Positions 34,378-42,521 of a DNA stretch of 64,000 nt are shown here, one piece after another (positions within the stretch are counted from its first letter, which is position 1; each line of letters starts with the position of its first letter). The stretch lies in assembly GCA_052117605.1 (NCBI GenBank), contig JBQKIT010000011.1; one strand, 5' to 3'. The position numbers were made by a program, and so were the translations under genes. The notes beneath the pieces were generated by a model. That model worked only from the letters and a program-made list of their open reading frames with translations. It did not search any database and was not told the origin of the DNA. Source of the DNA: CAG-791 sp000431495 (lineage in GTDB: Bacteria; Bacillota; Clostridia; Lachnospirales; Lachnospiraceae).

Positions 34378-35608
34378 GGTCTACTTCTCCGTCTGTTTCA
34401 TTGGAAGGAATCATCCGGGACAGATCCGCCAGCGAAACATTGCTGTAACGGACATCGGCCTTTGTTCCCTCTCTCTCCTTCAGATGGGCGCTGATCCTGT
34501 GTGAAACGACATCGCATCCTTCCCGGCTGCTTCCAACCAGCAGCACCAGGTACTGAGACGCGCTGTATCTGGTATAAATGTCTCCTCTGCGAAGGCTGCT
34601 TCCGATGCACCCCTTCAGCGTTTCCGAGCGAAGGTCCAGCTTCTCACGGTTTGCAATCGGCTTTCCGGCATAATCCACCAGCGTGCACAGAAGCAGAAAA
34701 ACAGAATAGCCGGTTCTCTCCATGTTGCGCTCCAGCACATGATACATGTCAATGAAGCTAGGATAGCTGCAGTAATATGCTCCGGTGAGTGGATCCTCCT
34801 GTAAGGAAGACTGAATCTCCTGAATCTGTCCCATCGGCGATGTGATTTTCTGAGACATCTTCCGGTAATTCTCCAGCATCTTCTCAGATGGCGGAAGTCC
34901 CATTTCATCCGAATAGTGCTGCACGGTCCTGTCATAAAGACGAAAGGCCTCTTTATAATCTTCCTTACAAATCAGAGCTTCAATCTGATCTGCCTGCCAG
35001 TCATTGTCCGGATAGATTCGCGCCGCCTTTTCGAAGATGCGGTACATTTCATCAAAATCGTTCTGCTCTTTGGCGCGGTTTCCAAGATAGCGCACCGCCT
35101 CAGTGAACTCATCGCGAAGCCGCACCGACTCCGTCACCACCCAGGCTTTATTCTCGGATTCCGGCAGCAAAATACCGCGGTAACACTCAAAGGCCGCAAG
35201 GTAGGCCGCGGTCTTTTCCTCCTTGTCCGAGCTCTCTCTTGCTCTCTGAACAGAATCGTGAACCTCCTGTACATCGACCTTGATCGAAACCGTCGGATCC
35301 GGAATATACGTTTTCCCCACCTTGGTGATGTAATTTTTCCTCGGAAGCCCCGCAGCCACCATCTGCTTGCGCATCTGAAAAATCAGATTGTTGAAGCTGT
35401 TATTGGGGTTGGACAGCTCATCATCTTCGTACAGACACCGAACAATCTGCTGCTTGGAAATCCCTTTATCTCCGCGCAGCCACAGCAGCTGAAGAAGCTG
35501 TACAAATTTCGCCGTTGTATTCCGTCCAAGAACGATTTCCTCTCCCTGATAGGACAAAGAAAAGCCGCCCAGCATCCGGACTGTTAATGTCTGATTCTGT
35601 TCCGTCAT
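34370..35608 (-). CDS. SARP/BTAD-type regulator with degenerate GGDEF domain
   Basis: 412 residues in three parts. Residues about 8-105 are an OmpR/SARP-like winged helix (LTVRMLGGFSLSYQGEEI...RKQM). Residues 110-250 form a BTAD-like tetratricopeptide domain (YPDNDWQADQIEALICKEDYKEAFRLYDRTV). Residues about 265-395 look like a diguanylate-cyclase fold with DPLTGAYY and LRRGDIYTRYSASQYLVLL, where the GGDEF active motif is replaced by SASQY, so no cyclase activity is expected. The start is uncertain: ATG codons also lie at 35632 and 35647, none with an ideal site. Confidence 0.8.
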   Translation of the reverse strand: MTEQNQTLTVRMLGGFSLSYQGEEIVLGRNTTAKFVQLLQLLWLRGDKGISKQQIVRCLYEDDELSNPNNSFNNLIFQMRKQMVAAGLPRKNYITKVGKTYIPDPTVSIKVDVQEVHDSVQRARESSDKEEKTAAYLAAFECYRGILLPESENKAWVVTESVRLRDEFTEAVRYLGNRAKEQNDFDEMYRIFEKAARIYPDNDWQADQIEALICKEDYKEAFRLYDRTVQHYSDEMGLPPSEKMLENYRKMSQKITSPMGQIQEIQSSLQEDPLTGAYYCSYPSFIDMYHVLERNMERTGYSVFLLLCTLVDYAGKPIANREKLDLRSETLKGCIGSSLRRGDIYTRYSASQYLVLLVGSSREGCDVVSHRISAHLKEREGTKADVRYSNVSLADLSRMIPSNETDGEVDHG

Positions 35609-35666
35609 ATCCACCAATTCCCAATTCGTCATGCCATACAAGTGCAACCAGATTTATTTAACTATA

Positions 35667-36317
35667 TCACAGTTTGCCACTGGTGATAATATGCTGAAGA
35701 TATCCTGGAAGCTCCTTCAGGCTTTCCAGCACCTTGTCCGCAAGTCCGGAAATTTCCTCATCCGGCTCGATCAGGTCCGGAACCATCACGGTGATCATCT
35801 GTGCGTTGCGGCCTGCGCGAACACCATTAAAGCTGTCCTCAACCACAACACATTGCGACGGATCCCTTCGAAGCAGCTTCGCCGCCTCCAGAAAAATATC
35901 CGGATACGGCTTCCCGCGCTCCATGGTATTCCCGCTGATGACTTCTGCAAAGTACGAATTCAAGCCGGTCATATCAAGATACCGTTCTGCCACCTCCTTC
36001 GCGCTGGAAGTGGCAATGGCGGCAGGAATTCCTTTCTCCTTCAGCCACACAAGACACTCTCTGGCGCCGGGCTTTAACGGAACGCCATGTTCCTCCAGCT
36101 CCTTCTCCACAGCGCTGCTTCGCACGGCACGAACCTTCTCCAGATCGTAGCCCCAGTCTGTGAGGATCTTATCGATGTTCACGCGGCTTCGTCCGATCAG
36201 CTGATAATACTGCTCCTTCGTAAGCCCCGCCTTGATCCACGCGCGTCCATAGATCACCTCCGTGTCAAACAGTGTTCCATCCATGTCAAAAATAACCGCA
36301 CAGGCCGTCTTCTGCAT
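35667..36317 (-). CDS. HAD-superfamily phosphatase/phosphoglucomutase-like
   Basis: 216 residues with the HAD motifs in order: FDMDGTLFDTE (nucleophile Asp and acid/base Asp), ATSSAKE, KPYPDIF (Lys) and VVEDSFNGVRAG. The helical cap after motif I is of the beta-phosphoglucomutase type. Substrate unknown; sugar phosphates are typical. The start at 36317 has GGGAG 9 bases upstream; an ATG 9 bases earlier is also possible. It lies between an acyltransferase and the SARP-like regulator on the same strand. Confidence 0.88.
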   Translation of the reverse strand: MQKTACAVIFDMDGTLFDTEVIYGRAWIKAGLTKEQYYQLIGRSRVNIDKILTDWGYDLEKVRAVRSSAVEKELEEHGVPLKPGARECLVWLKEKGIPAAIATSSAKEVAERYLDMTGLNSYFAEVISGNTMERGKPYPDIFLEAAKLLRRDPSQCVVVEDSFNGVRAGRNAQMITVMVPDLIEPDEEISGLADKVLESLKELPGYLQHIITSGKL

Positions 36318-36378
36318 TTCTTCCATCTCCCATTTTATCTCTGTCGTTACGTTTGTTGCCTTCCTGTATCTCTGCGTT

Positions 36379-37485
36379 TCACTCCCGCCCGCAGGATCCT
36401 TTTCGTTTCCCGAATACCGCAGGACAAATCCGGCTCAGAATTCTCTCCGCAAGCAGGCAAAGTAAAACGGACACAAGCATCATGCATATATCAATCCAAA
36501 TACTCTCCCTTCGATTTCGAAGGAGAAGCTTCATCGCCATCACCGGAAACTTATGCATCACAAGGACTGCCAGTGTCCTCTGTCCCAGATACCGAATCCA
36601 TTTCCCAATCCGGCCCATACCGGAAAAAAGCTGTGACACAGCAAGAATTCCAAAGGCTCCCAGCAGCATATCCGGGAAAAAGCAGCTCAGATCCGTAAAC
36701 CGGTCCGCTCGAAAGTCCGCATCCTGCACACCCTTCAGCAACATCCAGAGCAGCGCAAGTGCCGCCGCTCCCGCAAGAGCAAGCAGAACCGAAATCGTTT
36801 TTCCTCCGTCTCGAGCCTTCTCACCGTTCCAATGCCCTTCCCGCCTGACGGCGCAGCCTCTCAGGAGTCTCCCCGCTCCGAAATAAGGCAGAACACAGAT
36901 CGCTGTTTCCAGCTCCCAGGGAAGGCACAGATGAATGTCCGTCCGATTCTGAGCAAACAGCCAGACAAAAGGAAGAGTCATCGCACACAGGTACAGCCAT
37001 TTCACCCGTGAGCTCCTCAACAGAAAATACCAGATCAACTCCACCCACACAAGACACACCAGAAACCACAGCGGCCGGTTCCATTCCATGAATCCGCTTC
37101 CGGAATTGCCATACAGCATTCCCAGAAGATTCGGCCCGATGTCAAAATGGTGCCGGTCGGAGGCCAGTTCCGCCGCGGCATATTTCCCCAAAAGGCCGTA
37201 AATCGCAACACTGATGCTCCCCCAGATGAAATATGGAAGAATCAGTGACCGCCACAGGCTCTTTGCGAGAGAACGAAAGGGCCTGTGATCAAACCATGGA
37301 AACGCTCCGTCCCTCCAACAGAAGGTTGCACCGGAAAGAAGAAAGAACACACCAACTCCGGTAAACATCGAAAAATGCAGCAGCACACGATCCGGTCCGT
37401 TCTTATCTGCGCAGTGTCCGAGAACAACCATCATAATGGCAAGGCCTTTTGCCGCATCGATCCCGTTGAGGCGTTTCTGTTTCAT
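36379..37485 (-). CDS. Membrane acyltransferase, acyltransferase_3 family
   Basis: 368 residues, with about ten membrane segments. RLNGIDAAKGLAIMMVVLGHCAD with the family His near residue 24 and the FFLLSGATF segment mark the acyltransferase_3 family (OafA/NodX-like), which O-acylates cell-surface sugars. The start is set at MKQKRLN because the frame upstream crosses the tuf terminator. First gene of the run ending with maf. No surface-polysaccharide genes are nearby, so the substrate is unknown. Confidence 0.87.
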   Translation of the reverse strand: MKQKRLNGIDAAKGLAIMMVVLGHCADKNGPDRVLLHFSMFTGVGVFFLLSGATFCWRDGAFPWFDHRPFRSLAKSLWRSLILPYFIWGSISVAIYGLLGKYAAAELASDRHHFDIGPNLLGMLYGNSGSGFMEWNRPLWFLVCLVWVELIWYFLLRSSRVKWLYLCAMTLPFVWLFAQNRTDIHLCLPWELETAICVLPYFGAGRLLRGCAVRREGHWNGEKARDGGKTISVLLALAGAAALALLWMLLKGVQDADFRADRFTDLSCFFPDMLLGAFGILAVSQLFSGMGRIGKWIRYLGQRTLAVLVMHKFPVMAMKLLLRNRRESIWIDICMMLVSVLLCLLAERILSRICPAVFGKRKGSCGRE

Positions 37486-37561
37486 CGTTTTCTCTTTCTC
37501 CAACACATGGCTTTCCGTTCCGCATCTGCAGCTTCTTCGAAGCAGGAAGATCTGCATACGC

Positions 37562-37596
37562 AAAAGTGACACTTCGGAAAATTCCGAAGTGCCACT
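37562..37596 (-). terminator. Terminator of tuf
   Basis: AGTGGCACTTCGGAA and TTCCGAAGTGTCACT form a 15-bp stem with one mismatch, followed by Ts on the minus strand, 31 bases after the tuf stop. Confidence 0.93.
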
Positions 37597-37626
37597 CATA
37601 TTACTACTTATTGGGTTGTGTGTCTA

Positions 37627-38820
37627 TTACTCAACGATAGAAACAACACGGCCAGATCCAACGGTACGGCCACCCTCACGAATAGCGAAGGTAAGTCCCT
37701 CTTCCATTGCTACCGGGTGAATCAGCTCGATGGTCATCTCAACGTGATCGCCAGGCATGCACATCTCGGTTCCTTCCGGAAGAGCGATAACGCCGGTAAC
37801 GTCAGTTGTTCTGAAATAGAACTGAGGACGATAGTTGTTGAAGAAAGGAGTATGACGGCCACCCTCGTCCTTGGTCAGAACGTAAACCTGAGCGGTAAAC
37901 TTTCTGTGGCAGGTAACAGTGCCGGGCTTAGCAACAACCTGTCCTCTCTCGATTGCAGTACGATCGATACCACGAAGCAGAACGCCGATGTTATCACCAG
38001 CCTCAGCGAAGTCCATGGTCTTACGGAACATCTCGATACCGGTTGCAACAGAGGTCTGAGTCTCTTCCTTGATACCAACGATCTCAACGGGATCGTTCAG
38101 CTTCAGCATACCACGCTCTACACGGCCGGTAGCAACGGTACCACGACCGGAGATGGTGAATACGTCCTCGACAGGCATCAGGAACGGCTTGTCGTTATCA
38201 CGAACAGGATCCGGGATGTACTCATCTACGGTATCCATCAGCTCCATGATCTTGTCTCCCCACTCTCCCTTAGGATCGTTCAGAGCCTGCAGAGCAGAAC
38301 CCTGGATGATCGGGGTGTCATCTCCGGGGAAGCCATACTGGTTCAGCAGATCGCGGATATCCATCTCGGTCAGCTCGATCAGCTCCGGATCATCCATCAT
38401 GTCGCACTTGTTCAGGAATACGACGATCTTCGGAACGCCTACCTGCTTCGCAAGCAGAACGTGCTCACGGGTCTGAGCCATAACACCATCGGTTGCAGCA
38501 ACAACGAGGATTGCGCCATCCATCTGAGCTGCGCCGGTGATCATGTTCTTGACATAGTCAGCGTGCCCAGGGCAGTCAACGTGTGCATAGTGTCTCTTTG
38601 CAGTCTCGTACTCGATGTGAGCGGAGTTGATGGTGATACCACGCTCTCTCTCTTCCGGAGCGGAGTCGATCTTGTCGAACGGAACTGCAGGATCAACGCC
38701 AAGTCTGTCTGCCAGAACAGCAGTGATTGCTGCAGTCAGAGTAGTCTTACCATGGTCAACGTGACCGATTGTGCCGATGTTTACATGCGGCTTTGTTCTG
38801 TCAAAATGTGCCTTTGCCAT
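37627..38820 (-). CDS. tuf: Elongation factor Tu
   Basis: GTPase of 397 residues that brings aminoacyl-tRNA to the ribosome. G motifs GHVDHGKTT, DCPGH and NKCD; the effector region has GITINSAHIEY. Full length and canonical. It is separated from fusA by a promoter and a leader hairpin and has its own terminator, so it can be expressed alone at high level. Confidence 0.99.
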   Translation of the reverse strand: MAKAHFDRTKPHVNIGTIGHVDHGKTTLTAAITAVLADRLGVDPAVPFDKIDSAPEERERGITINSAHIEYETAKRHYAHVDCPGHADYVKNMITGAAQMDGAILVVAATDGVMAQTREHVLLAKQVGVPKIVVFLNKCDMMDDPELIELTEMDIRDLLNQYGFPGDDTPIIQGSALQALNDPKGEWGDKIMELMDTVDEYIPDPVRDNDKPFLMPVEDVFTISGRGTVATGRVERGMLKLNDPVEIVGIKEETQTSVATGIEMFRKTMDFAEAGDNIGVLLRGIDRTAIERGQVVAKPGTVTCHRKFTAQVYVLTKDEGGRHTPFFNNYRPQFYFRTTDVTGVIALPEGTEMCMPGDHVEMTIELIHPVAMEEGLTFAIREGGRTVGSGRVVSIVE

Positions 38821-38860
38821 TTCTTATTTCCTCCTTGGAAAATAATCATAGTGTGTTCGC

Positions 38861-38899
38861 CAGTGACCTTAGACATTCACTGCCGATTTTCGGTCACTG
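38861..38899 (-). promoter_or_regulatory. tuf leader hairpin
   Basis: Near the start of the tuf leader, CAGTGACC (transcript) pairs with GGTCACTG to close a loop of 23 bases that contains CGAAAATCG. It begins a few bases after the predicted start site and may stabilise the mRNA 5' end. Confidence 0.6.
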
Positions 38900-38905
38900 A
38901 CAAAC

Positions 38906-38934
38906 ATTATAACCAATGCAACTTACAAGCGCAA
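38906..38934 (-). promoter_or_regulatory. Promoter of tuf
   Basis: On the minus strand, -35 TTGCGC, 17-base spacer, -10 TATAAT, in the 171-base gap after fusA. It gives tuf independent transcription. Confidence 0.85.
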
Positions 38935-38991
38935 GGACTATGTACCAACTTTGTCGGCCCTCGTCCCGCAGAATCAGGGCATTTTTCGTGA

Positions 38992-41121
38992 TTATGCCTT
39001 GTCCTTGCCTGCGTCGTTCAGCACCTTCTCCGCAATGTTCTTCGGTACGGGCTCGTACTTCTCAAAGAACATGGAGTAGTTGCCGCGGCCCTGCGTCATG
39101 GAACGAAGATCGGTTGCATAACCGAACATCTGTGCCAGAGGCACGAATCCGTTGACCTGCTTGCCGCCGCCGATGTCTTCCATACCGGTAACACGTCCGC
39201 GTCTGGAGTTCATATCTCCGATGACATCGCCCATGTATTCCTCAGGCATGGTAACCTCGACCTTCATGACAGGCTCCAGAAGAACAGGCTCAGCCTTCTT
39301 CATTGCTTCCTTGAAGCACATGGATCCTGCGATGTGGAATGCCATCTCGGAAGAGTCGACCTCATGATAGGATCCGTCGTAAACCGTTGCATGAACGCCT
39401 ACAACCGGGAATCCGCCGAGGTTTCCTGCCTTCATTGCCTCTTCAATACCGTCTCCGACAGCCGGAATGTATTCCTTCGGGATGTTGCCGCCGACAACTT
39501 CGTTGTCAAACTTGTAAACTTCCTCGCCGTTCGGATCCATCGGCTCGAACTTAACCTTACAATGTCCGTACTGACCACGTCCGCCGGACTGCTTCGCATA
39601 CTTGTATTCCTGATCAACAGGCTTGGTAAAGGTCTCCTTGTAAGCAACCTGAGGAGCACCTACGTTTGCTTCTACATGGAACTCACGGAGCAGACGGTCA
39701 ACGATGATCTCAAGGTGAAGCTCACCCATACCTGCAATAATGGTCTGGCCGGTTTCCTTGTTGGTGTGTGCCTGGAAGGTCGGGTCCTCTTCCGACAGCT
39801 TCTGCAGCGCATCGGTAAGCTTATCCTGACCAGCCTTGGTCTTGGGCTCGATTGCAAGCTCGATAACGGGATCCGGGAACTCCATGGACTCCAGAATAAC
39901 CGGAGCGGACTCATCGCAAAGGGTATCACCGGTTGTCGTAACCTTCAGGCCTACTGCTGCAGCGATATCGCCGGAGAATACCTCTTCCAGCTCAGATCTC
40001 TTATTCGCATGCATCTGAAGAATACGGCCGACACGCTCCTTCTTATCCTTGGTGGAATTCAGAACGTAAGAGCCGGACTTGCAGGTTCCGGAATAAACAC
40101 GCATGAATGCGAGCTTTCCGACGAAGGGATCGGAGATGATCTTGAATGCCAGTGCCGAGAAGGGCTCGGTATCCGAGGAATGTCTCTCAACTTCGTTTCC
40201 ATCCAGATCGGTTCCCTTGATTGCCGGGATATCAAGCGGAGAAGGCATATACTGAATCACTGCATCCAGGCACTTCTGAACGCCCTTATTCTTATATGCG
40301 GATCCGCAGCAGACCGGAACAGCCTGGCAGGTGCAGGTTGCCTTGCGAAGGACCTTTCTCAGAGCGTCAACAGACGGCTCCTCACCCTCAAGGTACTGCT
40401 CCATCAGATCATCGTCCAGAGAGCAGATCTGCTCTACCATCTGGTCGTGGTACATCTGTGCCTCGTCCATCAGGTCATCCGGAATCGGTGTGATCTCGAT
40501 GTCGGTTCCGACATCGTTCTTATAATAGTAAGCTTCCATATCGAACAGATCGATCAGTCCGATGAAAGTATCTTCCTTACCGATCGGAATGTTGATCATA
40601 ATCGGGTTCTTGCCCAGTCTGTTCTTGATCTGGTCTACGCAGCCGTAATAGTCTGCGCCGATGACATCCATCTTGTTGACAAATGCCATACGGGGAACGT
40701 TGTAGGTATCAGCCTGACGCCATACGTTCTCAGACTGAGGCTCAACGCCGCCCTTTGCGGAGAATACACCGACAGCGCCGTCCAGAACACGAAGGGAACG
40801 CTCAACCTCTACGGTGAAGTCTACGTGTCCGGGGGTATCAATGATATTGATGCGGTGCTCGAGAGCGCCGGCCTTCGGCTTGTGGTGATCCTCTTCCGTC
40901 CAATGGCAGGTTGTTGCCGCGGACGTAATGGTAATACCACGCTCCTGCTCCTGGGCCATATAGTCCATGGTTGCAGTACCGTCGTGTGTATCACCGATCT
41001 TGTAGTTAACACCGGTATAGAACAGGATACGCTCGGTCAGAGTCGTCTTACCTGCATCGATATGAGCCATGATACCGATGTTCCTGGTTCTCTCCAGGGG
41101 ATACTGTCTTTTTTCTGCCAC
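38992..41121 (-). CDS. fusA: Elongation factor G
   Basis: Translocase GTPase of 709 residues. Motifs AHIDAGKTT, DTPGHVDFT, NKMD; domains IV-V recognised by YKETFTKPVDQEYKYAKQSGGRGQYGH and RRGRVTGMEDI. Standard place after rpsL-rpsG. Confidence 0.99.
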   Translation of the reverse strand: MAEKRQYPLERTRNIGIMAHIDAGKTTLTERILFYTGVNYKIGDTHDGTATMDYMAQEQERGITITSAATTCHWTEEDHHKPKAGALEHRINIIDTPGHVDFTVEVERSLRVLDGAVGVFSAKGGVEPQSENVWRQADTYNVPRMAFVNKMDVIGADYYGCVDQIKNRLGKNPIMINIPIGKEDTFIGLIDLFDMEAYYYKNDVGTDIEITPIPDDLMDEAQMYHDQMVEQICSLDDDLMEQYLEGEEPSVDALRKVLRKATCTCQAVPVCCGSAYKNKGVQKCLDAVIQYMPSPLDIPAIKGTDLDGNEVERHSSDTEPFSALAFKIISDPFVGKLAFMRVYSGTCKSGSYVLNSTKDKKERVGRILQMHANKRSELEEVFSGDIAAAVGLKVTTTGDTLCDESAPVILESMEFPDPVIELAIEPKTKAGQDKLTDALQKLSEEDPTFQAHTNKETGQTIIAGMGELHLEIIVDRLLREFHVEANVGAPQVAYKETFTKPVDQEYKYAKQSGGRGQYGHCKVKFEPMDPNGEEVYKFDNEVVGGNIPKEYIPAVGDGIEEAMKAGNLGGFPVVGVHATVYDGSYHEVDSSEMAFHIAGSMCFKEAMKKAEPVLLEPVMKVEVTMPEEYMGDVIGDMNSRRGRVTGMEDIGGGKQVNGFVPLAQMFGYATDLRSMTQGRGNYSMFFEKYEPVPKNIAEKVLNDAGKDKA

Positions 41122-41226
41122 AGGTTTTTCCTCCTAGCAAACCCCGCATCCTTCTTCCGAAAAGCCATCTGTCTGTCCTCCGGAATCTCTCATGCGGGAA
41201 TCAATGCACAACAGAATTCTCTCTGA

Positions 41227-41697
41227 TCAGAATTTGTAGTGAGAGAATGCTCTGTTTGCATCTGCCATCTTGTGCATGTCTTCCTTACGCTTTACGGAAG
41301 CGCCCGTGTTGTTGTACGCATCGAGGATCTCGCCTGCAAGCTTGTCCTCCATGTTCTTCTCGCCTCTCTTGCGGGAGAACATGGTGATCCAGCGCAGTGC
41401 CAGAGCCTGTCTACGCTCAGGTCTAACCTCAATCGGAACCTGATACGTAGCGCCGCCGATACGTCTTGCCTTAACTTCCAGTGCAGGCATTACATTGTTC
41501 ATAGCGCCCTCGAAAACCTCGAGTGCCGGCTTGCCTGCCTTCTCTTCTACCTGAGCAAATGCTCCATATACAATCTTCTGGGCAACACCCTTCTTGCCAT
41601 CCAGCATAATGCTGTTCACAAGTTTGGTTACGACCTTGCTGTTGTATAAGGGGTCTGCTAATACATCTCTCTTCTGTACATGTCCTTTACGCGGCAT
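41227..41697 (-). CDS. rpsG: 30S ribosomal protein S7
   Basis: 16S 3'-domain assembly protein of 156 residues. MPRKGHVQKRDVLADPLYNSKVVTKLVN start and VEVRPERRQALALRW motif are conserved. The start is the conserved MPRKG ATG, with AAGGAGGGA upstream; 17 further open codons upstream are not conserved. Confidence 0.98.
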   Translation of the reverse strand: MPRKGHVQKRDVLADPLYNSKVVTKLVNSIMLDGKKGVAQKIVYGAFAQVEEKAGKPALEVFEGAMNNVMPALEVKARRIGGATYQVPIEVRPERRQALALRWITMFSRKRGEKNMEDKLAGEILDAYNNTGASVKRKEDMHKMADANRAFSHYKF

Positions 41698-41924
41698 GAT
41701 ACTTCCCTCCTTATCAATTTGTGTCCGGCTGACCGGGTAAAATAACAATCAGCCTTCCAGTGGATAATTCACAGGTACTCACTAATTTGCTGTGTCCATG
41801 CTGGCGATCAGGTTCCAACACCCGTCCGGTCCGGTGCCGCATAAGCAGCCGGAGGACCGCGAAGGATTTCCGTACAGAAATCTATCGAAACCAGATTCCA
41901 ACATCACCATACATTTAGAAAGTA

Positions 41925-42344
41925 TTATTTTGCAGCTTTCGGTCTCTTTGCACCATACTTGGAGCGGGCCTGCTTGCGGTTTGCAACTCCGGCAGTATCG
42001 AGAGTACCACGGATAATGTGGTATCTGGTACCGGGAAGATCCTTAACACGTCCGCCACGGATCATGACAACGGAGTGCTCCTGCAGATTGTGTCCTTCAC
42101 CCGGAATATAGGAAGTTACTTCCATTCCATTGGAAAGACGTACTCTGGCGATCTTACGAAGAGCAGAGTTCGGCTTCTTCGGGGTTGCGGTCTTCACTGC
42201 GGTGCATACGCCTCTCTTCTGCGGAGCAGCCTGTGCAACCTGCTTCTTCTTGAGCGAGTTGAAGCCCACCTGCAGTGCGGGTGCCTTGGATTTCTTGGCA
42301 GAAACCTCACGTCCCTTTCTTACCAGCTGGTTAAATGTCGGCAT
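41925..42344 (-). CDS. rpsL: 30S ribosomal protein S12
   Basis: Decoding-centre protein of 139 residues. It has the Gram-positive insertion after residue 18 and the conserved TPKKPNSALRK and GGRVKDLPG loops. The lysines equivalent to E. coli Lys42 and Lys87 (here Lys56 and Lys101) are present, the streptomycin-sensitive form. The start is the conserved MPTFNQL ATG with AAGGAGG upstream. Confidence 0.98.
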   Translation of the reverse strand: MPTFNQLVRKGREVSAKKSKAPALQVGFNSLKKKQVAQAAPQKRGVCTAVKTATPKKPNSALRKIARVRLSNGMEVTSYIPGEGHNLQEHSVVMIRGGRVKDLPGTRYHIIRGTLDTAGVANRKQARSKYGAKRPKAAK

Positions 42345-42444
42345 TCTGATTACCTCCTTGTTAGATTTGCCCTGTCTGTTAACCCAGACAAAGCAGGAAT
42401 GTGTGTTGCTCCCGCCATCTTCCTTCTGATCGGTAAAAGACAGC

Positions 42445-42477
42445 AAAAGAGCGATGTGCCTGTATGCACATCGCTCT
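42445..42477 (-). terminator. Hairpin at the rpoC end / start of the str leader
   Basis: A perfect 12-bp stem, AGAGCGATGTGC with GCACATCGCTCT around a 6-base loop, followed by TTTT on the minus strand. It can end rpoBC transcripts. The rpsL promoter lies immediately upstream, so mRNA from that promoter would begin at or inside the same stem. Confidence 0.8.
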
Positions 42478-42478
42478 A

Positions 42479-42507
42479 AGTTTACGCATTGGAGCAATCG
42501 TTGTCAA
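42479..42507 (-). promoter_or_regulatory. Promoter of rpsL-rpsG-fusA
   Basis: On the minus strand, -35 TTGACA, 17-base spacer, -10 TAAACT, just after the rpoC stop at 42522. The predicted start site near 42472 falls in the hairpin that follows. Confidence 0.82.
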
Positions 42508-42521
42508 CGATTTTTTTGATC

